A stretch of 64,000 bases of DNA from Abelmoschus esculentus. Lineage: Eukaryota; Streptophyta; Magnoliopsida; Malvales; Malvaceae. The position numbers and the translations under genes were made by a program. Numbering within the stretch: the first letter of the stretch is position 1; every line of letters begins with the position of its first letter. Below are positions 21,212-32,978 of the stretch, one piece after another. The notes beneath the pieces are model-generated. The model worked only from the letters and a program-made list of their open reading frames with translations, was not told the origin of the DNA and made no database searches. Location of the stretch: contig JAUCBN010000038.1 of NCBI GenBank assembly GCA_035048815.1, positions 11,560,001-11,624,000 of the forward strand, given 5' to 3'.

Positions 21212-21970
21212 ATAAATGTTATATCAAAATCAATTTTAGTTTTACAAATTATAACTAAAATTTTATACTTGAGTCTATAAATTCATTGTAAAGTAATATA
21301 ATTTTTAATTCATTCAAAAAATTATTTTTTTCGAAAAATCTTAAAACTGTGTGTTTTTTGCGTTATAATATTTCCCTCTAAAGTTGAAAGTTGCTTTTCT
21401 ATATATATCACCCTATATTTAAATCAATATTAAAATAAATACAAAGATAAAGATCGAAGAGTAAATAGAAGCTCGTATGATAGACTTTGATAGACCCCAT
21501 CAAGATCTCCAAATCATCTAGCCATAATCAAAAAATTAATTCGATCGAATCTAAAAAAAACTTTTGATCGAATGATTAATCGAATCATCTAGGGAATAAA
21601 AATTCTCCGGTGAGAGAACTGCTCTCAAATCCACAAAGGGGCACCGTCCCTTGCCATCATTTTGGCTCCAATTTACCTTGGCTCCAAACTGCCTTGCCTT
21701 CCCTTCCCTTCCCTTCCCTTCCCTCCCCGCATTTTATATGGAAAGTAAGGGGTTGAGGGGTGACATGAATGCATGGCGTTCACTTGCTTCCCTTTTTTAT
21801 TTCTAGTATTTTTTATTTTTTTATTTGATTTGTTTTTATCTTATTTTTTATTATAAGATATAATAATAATATACCCGTACAAGAATGAGTGATATTGTTA
21901 TCCCTCTTTGCTTGTTCTTGTGAAACGAGAACAAAATAAAGATAAAAAATACTCATTTTTTTCCTACCTG
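21212..21970. other. intergenic repeat DNA with a duplicate at 58,440-58,870
   Basis: There is no gene. Positions 21,400-21,830 match 58,460-58,860 (shared strings CAAGATCT, ATCTAGC, AAAAAATTAAT, GAGAATACTGCTCTCAA-like, GGGCAC, GCCATCATTTGGCTCCAATTT). The tail at 21,885-21,960 matches 60,205-60,275. A (CCCTT)n microsatellite lies at 21,697-21,726. Confidence 0.6.
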
Positions 21971-22195
21971 TGAAAACTCAGGCATGGTGGCCGGAGTAGC
22001 AAAGGAACAATGGAATATATAAAAGAAGTTTGAGATTTAGAGAAAGAGTAATCTGAAATTTTTATTGAATGAATATTAATACTTGTTTTTTCTATCCAAC
22101 CTATTACATTGTATTTAAATCCAATATTAACAACCTAACAACAAACAGTTTACTCTAACTAATTATACCTAATTAACAATTAATCTTAAAATTCA
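21971..22195 (-). repeat. 3' LTR of copia H
   Basis: It begins TGAAAACTCAGGCATGGTGG and ends AAAATTCA. It matches 56542-56764 along its length, including AGAGTAAT, TTATTGAATGAATAT and TTTACTCTAACTAATTATA. The polypyrimidine stretch that follows is the minus-strand polypurine tract. Confidence 0.75.
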
Positions 22196-22225
22196 TCTGG
22201 CTTTTTTCTCTCTCTTCTTTATACT
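22196..22225 (-). promoter_or_regulatory. polypurine tract of copia H
   Basis: On the minus strand it is AAGAAGAGAGAGAAAAAAG, directly before the 3' LTR, as required for plus-strand priming. It supports the orientation of H. Confidence 0.65.
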
Positions 22226-22662
22226 TTTAAATTTTTGTTTTAAATTTGATGCAATATACTGGTCAAGAGCAATATATTGAACTGTATATTTTGAGTTGAA
22301 CCAGAAGCAATAGAAGCAATTTGAAGATGTACACATTCATGGTGTGGGTGAAATGCTCATGAGCCTATAGGTTGTTGCTTCACTGATGAAAATTTGGTTA
22401 TCGGAGCAGCTTGCCCAAGTCACCCAAAATTCACTTCAATTAATGGCTTGCTCGACATCAAAATTTTCTTTTAGTTGATCCATGTTGCAAATATAGCAAA
22501 TTCTACATGAACATTTAATGCTCATTCTTGCAGTTTGTATGCTTAATGCAATCACATTTACTTTACTATAAGTTTTGTCCATTCTACTTTCGTTCTTCTT
22601 CTTCTTGATCTTATTCATAGTTTAACATGTTGTTTGTTTCTTAAGGGTGGTTCCTTTTAAGT

Positions 22663-24309
22663 CCAATAATGTGCAAGTATACACATCGAACAAGTAATAA
22701 AGTGTGTGAGTGAGATTGTTCCCACGAAGATTGGGTAGGTTAATTCAAAAATAATTAACATACACAAAAGATAAGATAATCCTTTGTATTAACATATGCT
22801 AAAGCAATTCTGCAAGTGTCACCAAAATGCTTTAGCAAATTAAAGATGTTACCAAGAATGTGGTAGCAAAATAAAGCTTATCCCTGAAAAGTGGTAGCAA
22901 AATAAATAGATAACGGAGTAAATAAAATAAAGCTGCACAAACACAACACAGAGAAGATATTCAAGCTTAAGATAGGCTAGGCTTGCTATGGTATGACCTC
23001 ACTGTTCTCCTGAATGCTATTGTTCCACTGGTTTACTAGTGCTCGACAGAGTTTGCTAAAAATGCCTCCATTATCCCTAGCCAGAAGGCCTAACACTCGA
23101 AAATGCTAAGGCATTACCTCCCGGTCTCAACCCTAACACTTCTAATGTTGATAAAGTGCTACCCTTTTAGTCGTTGAAACTCTACCTTATCCTTAAGGTG
23201 AGTTTGGATTCTGCTCCCGCAGTAACCCCATTGTTCAAGTTGGTCTAGCTTCGTCTACCCCTAGATCTAGGCTCCCAAACCCCTTGAGCTATGGCTACCT
23301 CCCGGTGCTCTTACAAACCAAGGTTTAGATGAAAAAGATATTAGCTTTCTTGAACAAAACACAAAGTTAAACACTAGAAACAGTAAAAATCCATTAAAAC
23401 AAAGTAAAAATCATCCAAAACAAGCATTAGCCATACTAGTTTAGTTCATGGCTAGGTAAGAAAAACTATTCAACTTTCGTCCCTTGCATTACATTTTCAA
23501 CTACTCAGAAAAGAGGTAAAACAAAGTGAAGAGGAAGAAAGTCTCAAACGCATGTGTCATGAAGCTTTTCCTAGCTTGTCGCTTCTCCTGAATTTGGGCA
23601 AATCCCTTGCTTAAAGCTCTCCAACAATGGTGGCTTGGCTAGAGGTTGAAGACGAAGGAAAGTGGTCGCCTTTCTCCTTTCTTCTTTCTTCTTCATCGTT
23701 CTCCCTTAAAGTTTGCTCCTTTTTCTTTTTAGCTTTCTTGCTACTTTTTCAGCTCTATTTCAGCACACTTGTAGAAAGAGGCTTGAGGTTGTATTTATAG
23801 GAGGCTTCTAGGGTTTTGTGCCCTAATAGTTCAAAGAAATATTCCCTGACATTTGCTGTAGCAGATGGAAGTAGAATACAGGTCTGCAGGAGCAGTGTAA
23901 CGCCTACCAAGGAGAGGTGCAGCGTCTGTAGAGGAGGTGCAATGCCTGCATAGTAAGTGTAGCTGTCCTGGAAAACGCGTGAGGACAGTGGGTTTCATGT
24001 ATGTCCTTTCTTCCGTTTTGTTTTGTCCCCCATAATGCTATAGCATCCTTGAAGTTCGATCCAACACTTGAGAAATATGCTATAGTATCCCTTCCAATCT
24101 TTCAACTTTGTCCTAGCAATCTGCATATCACCATTGATAAAAATACCCTTCAAAGTAGCATCTTTTAAAATAAAAGAGGAAATAAAATAAAAACCTAAAC
24201 TAAATGCTAATGCACATGAAATGCAACTAAATACAATGCAAATGAACTTGAAATCAAACAAAACCTTAAGTAAAAGGGTATAAAATATACATTTTTTAGA
24301 GCGTTAACA
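22663..24309 (-). repeat. Tat/Athila-like LTR K (minus strand), solo
   Basis: Read on the minus strand it starts TGTTAACGCTC, has TATAAATA (plus 23792-23799), and ends with the ACTTGTTCGATGTGTATACT, TGCACA layout that closes the LTRs of A, B and C. There is no tRNA-Asp primer site beyond its end and no second copy, so it is a solo LTR or fragment. Boundaries are approximate and no target duplication was found. Near its start (plus 23,880-23,960) it carries its own repeated word, GTGCA(G/A)(C/T)G(C/T)CTG. Confidence 0.55.
23792..23799 (-). promoter_or_regulatory. TATA box of LTR K
   Basis: TATAAATA on the minus strand is preceded by AAACCCTAGAAGCCTCC, similar in layout to the LTRs of A and C. 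Confidence 0.5.
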
Positions 24310-25146
24310 TATATTGAATCTTTATCTATATTGTTCTTCTCACTTATTTGGACTTTCTTTTTGTCAGAAGCAAGACGATTAAGCTACATGTTGTCGAGTG
24401 CAATCTAAAGCTTCTCTTGGGCAACAAGACACCCTCTTATGTTCGGTTAAAGAAAATAAGATTGTTAAACACTTAACTCTTCCCAAAGATTTTTTACCAT
24501 GATAACTGAGTTGTTAAACCCCAAGTTTCATATTCAATTTGGAGATGAAGCAATAGTTAATGAAGCTAAATTGATTTCAATGAATTACATAAATCTTTAA
24601 CAATGAAACCAACAACACCGAGCATCGGTAACAATAAGAAAAACTAAATCACCGTTTTTCTCCAACAATATGATGTTGAACTTTAAGCAACAATACCATA
24701 GGACACCAATTGAAATGTTCAAAAGCTCAATAACTAGTAGAAATCATATTCGACCAAGTAGTAGGGTATACATAGAATGGAAAAAAGAAAAGTAGTATTC
24801 CAACTAATCTAAACCAAGATAATGTTTCCGATATCTCAAAGAAAATTATCATTGAGAGAGTAATTCTCATCAAACAAAATCAACCAGAACAATGAGCACC
24901 TTTCTTGGTGAGCAACCAATGAACAATGACTAATTGGCCATAATAAAGGTAAAAATACATTATTGTAGAATCCTCCGATTTAGGGAATAGAACCTTACAC
25001 AATCCTCAATCATATAACTAATTCAACAACCCAAAGTTTTGGAGTAAACGTGATCAACATTCAAAAACAACATCAATAAAAAATAGAGATCCAAAGCCAA
25101 CTCACAGTGCATAAACAATAGATCAAATCTAACCAAGCAACTAAAT
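24310..25146 (-). other. internal region of copia H, no recognised coding
   Basis: This is AT-rich sequence between LTR K and the D insertion point. No motif or long frame was recognised on either strand. It continues beyond D at 56180-56541. Confidence 0.4.
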
Positions 25147-26675
25147 TGTAACATCTCAGTTTTGGGGCTAATAGTTTGAGTGTTGGTTAGAGAGCATTAG
25201 ATTCGATTCGAATCGGGTTTCTCCGGTTCATTAATTTTGGGAAAATTAAAATGATAATAATTTAATCGGATAAATAATAAATGTGTAGAAAGGTTTTAAA
25301 AATGTTAAAATGGTATTTTTGAGTTAAAAGAATGTTATTTGAGTTTTTAATTTGGTTTAATTAATCTTAATTATCATATTAGTGACTAAATTGTAAATTT
25401 TGAAAAGTTTAGGGGATAAATTGAAATTTTTGGAAATTTGTGATTTTTAGCGACTAAACTGGAAAGTAAGACAAAGCCTAGAATCCTTAGAGGGCCATTA
25501 ACCCAAATTATTTTAATTAAAGATTATCCACCAAAATTAGATTTTAATTGTTAGTTAATTTTATTTTCTTTTTCAACCATATTTTCTCATCTTTTCTCCC
25601 AAACTTTCTCTCCATTTTCTCATCTTTTTCTCTCCATTTTCTCTCCTTGATTTCTTCAATTACTTTCTGAATTCTTCTCCATTTCCATCAAGATTTATCT
25701 CATTTTACTCAATATTTCATTCTCTACAAAACCTACCCATCTATTTTGGAAAATCAGCATCCAATTTCAAGGAAAATAAAGAGAGGAATTCATATCTTTT
25801 TGGTGGAATTGATCTCAAAGGTAATTTTATGATTTATTTTCATTTATAAGGTTCCTTAATTAATATTCCCATGCATTTGGTTTATAAATTATTAATCCTA
25901 AATTTATTTCATGTTTTAATTCAATATTTTGATGTTTTATGGATTTTTTATGAAATTAGGTTAGATCTCATTCAAGGTTGTAAGTAGGATGATTTCTTAT
26001 GAAATTAAACTTACTTTGATAATTAATTGATTCTTGAATTGATGACACTTAATTTTAATCCCGGAATAATTGAATCGGTGTTGTTTAGATGTGGTTTTCG
26101 GTTGTTTTAGATGCTCTACTTTTTATGGAGGTATAAAGATGGTTTAAAGGTGTTTTTAGTTCATAATTGAGGAAGTTTAGATGTTAGATTCATTAGGTTA
26201 GAGGTTGGTGTTGTTTCGGATGCGTTTTGGCTTGGTTTTTGATCTTTTCGGCTTAGTTTTTGGTAGTTTTGTGGAGGTTTAATGTGGCTGCTATATTGAG
26301 AATGTTTTGATGTGTATATGCTCTGTTTTTAATGTTATATAAGAAGTGCAAGAAGTCTCTTAAGTGGCTGATGCGTTGGCGTTGGCGTTGGAGTATCGGC
26401 GAAGGCTCGTTTCGCTTGTCGGTGAGTGAATTTTGGTTAAAAGCGATTCACAAGTGAACGGTTCTATTTTGGGGACTATAGAATAGTTTAAAAACTTTTC
26501 TTAGTTCAAGAGTAAGAGTACAATGGTTTTGATGCATTTTTCCTATGTTTTGGCTATTTCGTAATGACATTAAAAAAGATGTTTTTATGGAGATTTTGTT
26601 GAAAATGTATAACTTGGATTTGAAATGATGCATGCATGTGTTAATAGCTGTAAATGTATGGTTTAGAAAGACATT
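25147..26675 (+). repeat. 5' LTR of D, first part
   Basis: It begins TGTAACATCTCAG and matches the 3' LTR start at 52822. It is cut by element C at 26675, and the LTR resumes at 35709 after the duplicated ACATT. Confidence 0.9.
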
Positions 26676-28044
26676 TGATGAGTGCCTAAAAGGCAGTAAT
26701 TTACTACTCTTCTTATGGTATTTGAGCATCTAATATACACCCACTTGAACCGAATCATGAACTCTTTGCTCAAATATTGGATATTCCGTTATCATCACTT
26801 ACAAAGTTAATATTAATAGAGAATACAAATATTATTATAATTTTTGTACATGCAGGAATATCCAGAGCCAAAGCGGCAGAAAAACAATGTTTAGACCGAG
26901 GCAGAAGCATGGCCGCGACAGAATCTAGTGTGGCAACACCAACAATGGAGGCGCAAAGAAAGATAAAAATATAGAGAACATTCTAGAAGATACAACGCAT
27001 CAATTGTACTAGGCTAGCGCGCTAAAAGCCCAAATAAAAGACCAAGCGGGAAAACCCTTCTAAGAAGGCGGCAAACTTGGAAATATCAGATTCCTTAAAG
27101 AACACTTGTTCCCTACTCCAAGTTGAAGTCTATTTAGGAAAGGTTTACCCTAGGTTAAGACTATAAATACCCTAGCCGGCCATATTGTTTAGGAGAGCCG
27201 ATTTGTAGAGAAAACCCTTCCTCCCTAAGAATTGTACTTACACGATAATATGTTCTGAATTTCTTAGGGATAGGTGAAGGTTGTCGATATTAGTGAGAGG
27301 AGATTGATTCTTGTATTTTTGTTCTTATGCAATAAAATCAAAGTTTGCTTATCCTATTGCCATTCTTTGTTCTTGTATCCAAGCCCAAGAGGGAAGTTTG
27401 CAAGTAATCTATTTATGTAGTATCGAGAGGTGTAGATTCACGAAAGAGATAAGTATTGTGTTGTAGATATTAACTCGGCCTGCACTCTTGTGGAGGCACT
27501 AGGAGATGGGTTAAGAGTTTCAGCAGCTAAACGAAGTATTGGATTGGTTGGTGGTTATCTTTGATTTACGCCGAGAGGTATCGTCAAGGACTGAGCATCA
27601 ACAACACTTTGACTCAGAGATGAGCAGAGTCACTTACGGACACTTTGCTGAACTTTGATACCTCTACCCAAGAGCAAGAGATTGTCGCGGCAGAGGAGCA
27701 CCAGCGTTGCCGAGGTAGTATCTGCAGTACTGTCGAAGCAGTTTTGTGTGATTGCATTGAACAAGGAGAAGATCAACTAAATCCACTAATTGACGCAACT
27801 GGATCTTACCCACTTTCTCTATAATCGTTCTCAACCCTTTATTTTGTGTTTTGTTATTTAAATATTTAGTTAGATAAAATAAATCATCTTATTTGTGTTT
27901 TACTTTATTTTCAGGAGCAAGGGAACGAAGGAAGACATATTAAGTATACCAATCCCTATGGAAACGATACACGATATACTTATCATTTTATTACTTGACG
28001 ACGTGTACACTTGCACTCAAAAAGCGCTTATATCACGCCTATCA
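26676..28044 (+). repeat. 5' LTR of element C
   Basis: 1,369 bp, TGATGAGTGCCTAAAAGG to CGCCTATCA. It has TATAAATA at 27172, CTGCC/GGCAG word clusters at about 26,895-26,925 and 27,687-27,745, and an AATAAAAT at about 27,331. It is near-identical to the 3' LTR around the G insertion. Confidence 0.9.
27172..27179 (+). promoter_or_regulatory. TATA box, 5' LTR of element C
   Basis: TATAAATA follows the TTACCCTAGGTTAAGAC block. The equivalent in the 3' LTR is at 34849-34856. Confidence 0.6.
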
Positions 28045-28050
28045 AGTTTT

Positions 28051-28068
28051 TGGTGCTGTTGCCGGAGA
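28051..28068 (+). other. primer binding site of C, tRNA-Asp type, decayed
   Basis: TGGTGCTGTTGCCGGAGA differs from the usual tRNA-Asp-complementary site of Tat/Athila elements at three positions, all C-to-T or G-to-A transitions. It lies six bases after the LTR end. Confidence 0.75.
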
Positions 28069-28191
28069 TTGACAACTAAATTTTGTCTTCTTTAATTTTC
28101 TTGCCTTCTTTATTTATTATTTTTACTAACATATTTTTTTTCTTTTTCTTAAAGGAAGGTTTATAGGTGTGTTTCAAGTTGAAGGTTCAAA

Positions 28192-29337
28192 ATGCAAGGA
28201 GAAAGAAGCAAATCTATTCGGGAGTTGATGTTAGAAGATATGAATCGAACCAATCAAGAATTTCCTAGATTAATTGATGATTATCTATGTCAACCAAGAG
28301 CAACCCAACAAGTTTATGCCTGGGCAAATTTTTGTTTCAATTGCGGAGATGATCATTTAGTTAGCAATTGCCCATACAGTACTGGAACATATGACCACAG
28401 AGAGGACCATAGATGGAACCAACAACAAAATCCTTCATGGTATGATCAAAACGCTCAAAATTTTTTTTATCATGACAATTTTGTTGATGTTACAGATATG
28501 CCATGGCAATATAATTCTTCTCAAGAGTATCCAAATTCACTTGAGGAAACATTGAAATCATCAATGGCTAGAATTGAAGAATTTATGACAGAGCAATCAA
28601 GGTTCATGGATGCACATATAGCTAGATTGGATGCACCCTTGAGGGATTCGGAAAATAAATTGCATGCCAGGGATAACATAACCCAACAATCAATCCTTGG
28701 GGATACTGAAATCCCAACACTAGAGGACAAAGAGGAAATTTCGGAACCTCTGAGTCTAGAACATGTTGATGAGAAAGACTGTCAAACAATGGATGAGTCT
28801 GCCAAGAGTCCTGCCGTGGCAATAGAGAAGCCTGAACAGGGCAATGTCTCGATACCATTCAATAAGGCCGATGAGAGTAATACTCTAGAAAATTTTGAGG
28901 AGTCTGATTCCCAAGATGTTACGGAAGCAATGATGCTGAAAAAGGAAGCTGAGGATTACTCTCACTCACAGCTGCCGAGACAGTTACATGAAGACATGTT
29001 CGACCAACAAGATGGCGATGCCGTGATAATAGAAAATGAGATGGTACTGAATGAACTTTTTGAATTCTTTAAAAACCCATCTCTTCCATTGCAGGAATAT
29101 TTCGAGGAGTCAACGTTACAAGATTTGAAGCCATCACAAATAGGATATGATTGTTTGGAAGATGATATTTCTATGGTAACTCCATCTAATATTATTAGTT
29201 CCAAGCCAAAGTCTCTACTGATGGAGATTACTGAGAAGCATAAGGAACAATGTGGGTTGATTCTTGAAGACTTCAAGAAATATAGTTCTTCACTTGACTT
29301 ACACCAAATTTTGGCAAAACATTGCCACGACAATTAG
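28192..29337 (+). CDS. Gag-like protein of element C, capsid region deleted
   Basis: An intact 381-codon frame starts at ATG 28192. Residues 1-40 resemble a Tat-type Gag start (SIRELMLEDMN). Around residue 49 a zinc knuckle CFNCGDDHLVSNCP (C-X2-C-X3-H-X4-C) follows almost at once. The roughly 200-300-residue capsid region expected between them in full-length Gag is absent. The rest is acidic, with a MARIEEFMTEQSRFMDAHI coiled-coil-like stretch (about residues 124-142) and a C-terminal ILEDFKKYSSSLDLHQIL segment. The knuckle would bind RNA; the rest has no assigned function. The frame being open while neighbours A and B are riddled with stops suggests a younger copy. Confidence 0.7.
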   Translation: MQGERSKSIRELMLEDMNRTNQEFPRLIDDYLCQPRATQQVYAWANFCFNCGDDHLVSNCPYSTGTYDHREDHRWNQQQNPSWYDQNAQNFFYHDNFVDVTDMPWQYNSSQEYPNSLEETLKSSMARIEEFMTEQSRFMDAHIARLDAPLRDSENKLHARDNITQQSILGDTEIPTLEDKEEISEPLSLEHVDEKDCQTMDESAKSPAVAIEKPEQGNVSIPFNKADESNTLENFEESDSQDVTEAMMLKKEAEDYSHSQLPRQLHEDMFDQQDGDAVIIENEMVLNELFEFFKNPSLPLQEYFEESTLQDLKPSQIGYDCLEDDISMVTPSNIISSKPKSLLMEITEKHKEQCGLILEDFKKYSSSLDLHQILAKHCHDN

Positions 29338-30170
29338 CTATCACAGCAATTGCCACAACAACGAAGGTTATATCCAACTATGATAGAAGTTAATGACAAT
29401 GAGGTAATTAAGTGGTTGGATGTTGATATAATTTTTTCTAACAATTTATTTTTGCCTTCAAAAACAATATCAAGATGGAGGACATGCATGGATTACAAGA
29501 GAAAACGAAAGAAAGATACCTCTACCATGATAATACAAAGGGGACTATCCGTATTCATTATGGCCCAATCCTTTTTGGGCAGAATTGTCACTCGATGGAT
29601 GGTGCAGATAGACTATAAGAAATATCGGAAACGACTCTCCATAAGTTTTCTTTATATTCTTATTTTATATTAATTTTCTCTTTTATTTTATTTGGTATTT
29701 TCATGAATTCTCTTAATTATGGTATTTAGAAATAATTATCTTCTCATTATTTGAATATTTCTTGATGTTTATCTTTTTAGGTTAGGACAATAAAGCAGGA
29801 ATAATAGAGAAGTAGTTCACAGCAGGAAGTCTGCTGCCGTGGCAGTGCATAGTGTTAGAGCCGCAGCAGTCCTAACGGGCAGAACAGGGTAACAGCTAGT
29901 CTACCGAGATTCTTGCCGCGGTAATAAATGCAAATGGCAGTAAAGACCAAATGGCTAGTAGTTCAAACGGCTACATAGCCAAGGCCTATATAAGCACCTT
30001 CTTTCTCTTGAACTATTCACTCTTACATTCTTATTTCTTTAGAATTGTTTACTCAATCTCTCTTTTGTTATATTCGTTACAATCTCAAAACTCTCTTATT
30101 TTTCTCAAAATCTTTCCAAGAAACTCTCCCTTGACTATCTTTACTTGTTTTATTAATTTTATCTACTATG
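29338..30170 (+). other. leader-type non-coding region of element C
   Basis: From about 29,665 it matches the leader before the accessory ORFs of A (1,000-1,470) and B (6,420-6,900), including GTTAGGACAATAAAGCA and TTGAACTATTCACTCTT. The accessory ORF itself is missing: after TCTTTCCAAGAAACTCTCCC near 30,127 the sequence passes straight to the region downstream of that ORF. Confidence 0.65.
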
Positions 30171-30176
30171 TGATTT

Positions 30177-30215
30177 GAGCATTGAAGATAATGCTCGGTT
30201 TGAGTTTGGGGGAGA
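30177..30215 (+). promoter_or_regulatory. first hairpin plus polypurine cassette, element C
   Basis: GAGCATTG (30177-30184), loop AAGA and TAATGCTC (30189-30196) pair with one G-U wobble, followed by GAGTTTGGGGGAGA. It is equivalent to 3032-3070 in A. Confidence 0.6.
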
Positions 30216-30566
30216 TTATAGGTGCAGAAGCATTGCCGAGGCTACCCACTGCCGAGGCATTACCATAAAAGGAACTAAATTTTTTTAAATTTTTTTTAAT
30301 ATTCTCTTTTCTTGAATTTATGATTGTAATCTTGCACTGACCTACGTCAGCTTTGCTTTAGGTTACTCCTTTGAGGCTATAAAAATTTTTCTCCTTACCA
30401 TGGCCAAGTTTTGTTTTGAAGGGATAACCATAGGATACTCATGGAATAAAACTTAGAAGCTTGCTTTAGGGTTAGAAAGAAAATAAACACTTTTTGGACT
30501 TGCTTGATTTAGGAGTTCTTTTAATAAACTTAGGTGATAAAGACTTAGAACGTTTTGGAAAAATAA

Positions 30567-30712
30567 CTAGACGTGCCTATCACCGGCTCTAGTTTTTCTC
30601 TTCCTCATGCTAGAGGCGCCCGAAATTGGCTCTAGTATGCTAAATAGGTGGTTAATAAGAAAAAGAAGAAAATAGAAAACGCATATCTTGAGGTGTCCGA
30701 AATTGGCTCAAG
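30567..30712 (+). other. triple 26-nt hairpin block, element C
   Basis: Inverted repeats lie at 30567-30592 (CTAGAC/CTCTAG, one mismatch), 30610-30635 (CTAGAG/CTCTAG) and 30687-30712 (CTTGAG/CTCAAG). Each is 26 nt, in the same order as in A and B. Confidence 0.7.
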
Positions 30713-30960
30713 ACTTGTTTTAAGGAGATAGCTTTAGTCCAAGATTCTACTTGTCTTGAACTTAGAGTTTATCTAAGAAAGCCTCGAATCATCCTTGTCC
30801 ATTAAACGCACACACTCACCTAGCCTTAGAGTTTGTTTCTTAGTAGAAGTCCTTGAGTAAACTAGGGACTAGAATAGAGAGATAGACATGACAATGGTGG
30901 GGAGAATAGATGGAAAAGTAAGACCAAAGAGGAGTAAGGTTCAGCAATGTGATGTTTGAC

Positions 30961-31000
30961 ATTGCTTGAGGACAAGCAATAGTTCGAGTTTGGGGGTATT
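30961..31000 (+). promoter_or_regulatory. hairpin plus polypurine tract before 3' LTR of C
   Basis: ATTGCTTG (30961-30968), loop AGGA and CAAGCAAT (30973-30980) make a perfect 8-bp stem. GAGTTTGGGGGTATT then abuts the LTR at 31001. Confidence 0.75.
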
Positions 31001-31199
31001 TGATGAGTTCCTAAAAGGCAGTAATTTAGTACCCTTCTTATGGTACTTAAGCATCTAATATACACCCACTTGAACCGAATCATGAACTCTTTGCTCAAAT
31101 ATTGGATATTCCGTTATCATCACTTACAAAGTTAATATTAATAGAGAATGCAGATATTATTACAATTTTTGTACATACAGGAATAACCAGAGCCGAAGC
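31001..31199 (+). repeat. 3' LTR of element C, first part
   Basis: It matches 26676-26875. It is interrupted after GAAGC (31195-31199) by solo LTR G. Confidence 0.9.
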
Positions 31200-32950
31200 T
31201 ATAACATCTCGCTTTTCGGGTTATTAGTTAGGCTTAGTTAGGGGAATTCGATTCGGGACGAATCGGGTTCTCCGGTTCATTAATTCCGAGAAAAATAAAA
31301 TAAGGATATTTTTAATTAAGAAAAATAATAAGTTGGAAGGTGGTTTGAAATATTAAAAATATGTTTCAAATTTAAAAGAAAATAATTGGGATTTATTGTT
31401 GATTTTTAATTATGCTTAATTATGCATAAATGACCAATTTGTAATTTTTGGAAAAATTGGAGGACCAATTTGGTGATTTTCGGCAATTAATGTATTTTAG
31501 TGACTAAATTGAAAAGTAAGCTAAACTTAGAATCCTTAGAGGCCATAAACCCATTTCTAATTTTTAATGATGATTTATTCACCAAAATATATTTTTAATT
31601 ACTTTAATGGGTTTTTAATCATTTTTCTCAAAAACTACTTTTCTCATCTTTTTCTCTCATCTTTTTCTCTCATTTTCTCTCCACTTTCTTTTCATCTTTT
31701 CTCTTCAATTCCTTACTGATTTTTGCATCTTTTTCCACAAAGATTACATCACTTGCATCATCTTTCCATCCTTTACAAAACTTAAGCATTGATTTCATCA
31801 AATCTACATCAAATTGCAAGGAATCAAGAAGGGGAAAATCACATATTTTTGGTGAATAGATCTTGAAGGTAATTTTCTGGATTTTTATTCTTTTCTAAGG
31901 TTCTTTATTGAAATTCCCAAGTATTAGCTTGCTAATCTTTGAATAAACACTTGATTCTATGTTTTTGATGTTAGATCTAGTGATTTTGTAATGTTTTTGT
32001 GAAATCTTTTTGGATCTTATTTAATGCTGGAAATTAAATGAATTCAATCATGTTTTTATGTTTATTTAATGATTAATTGAGTCTTGATTTGATATCACAA
32101 TAATTTAATCCCGAAATAATGCAATCGGTGTAGTTTTAAGGTGCTTTTCGGTTGTTTTGTGGGCTATTTTAGATCCTTAAATGTTGCTGGAGATATAAGG
32201 ATGGTTTGGATGTGTTTTTGTATCATAATTGAAGTGGATTAGATGTTAGATTCGTTAGGTTTTGGGCTGATGTTGTTCGGATGCGTTTTGGCTTAGTTTT
32301 CGGTCTTTTCGGCTAAGTTTTTGGTAGTTTAATGGTGATCGGATGTGGCTGTTGGATTGAGCATGTTATGATGTGAGAATGCTCTGTTTTTAATGTTGTA
32401 GAAAAGGTACAAGAAGAAACTTGATTGCTGGTGCGTTGGTGCGATCATCGGATAGCGGCGAAAGCTCGTTCCGCTTGTTGGTGAGTGATTTCGGATTTAA
32501 AGCGAATCGCGTTTGGTACGTTCTGTTTTTGGGGGCTATGGAAGTGTGTGAAAACCTTCCATAGTTCAAGAGTAAGTAAAGTATTTGTTTTGTTAAACCG
32601 ATATGAGTTTTGGCTACATTTTATAAGGTATTATGTTGATAATGCGATGAGATTTATGCAAATGCATGAGCATGATTTGAAATGATGCATACATGAGAAT
32701 TACTTGCTGAAATGCATAGCTTATTTAGCATCCATGATTATGGAAAATTATGAGAAATGATTTGGAATACAATGTGGTTAATTGCCTTATACATGATGGT
32801 GCCTTTGGGCATGGCTTTGGTTCATTTGTTGAACATATTATGCATGCATTATGAGCAACAAGTTATCATGCACATTTGATTATGATATTGGCTTAGTGAC
32901 ACTAACTTTAGATTCGAATACGAATGACATGTCATTAGGATTGAGTGCAC

Positions 32951-32959
32951 TATAAAATA
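32951..32959 (+). promoter_or_regulatory. TATA box of Tekay LTR G
   Basis: TATAAAATA follows GTGCAC. The first stem of the hairpin array starts 28 nt downstream, where transcription would be expected to begin. Confidence 0.6.
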
Positions 32960-32978
32960 AAGAGAACAATGATATTGC

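Noticed and set aside
21697..21726. (CCCTT)n run as a telomere-like repeat
   Set aside because: It is a short pentanucleotide microsatellite and does not match the plant telomere unit.
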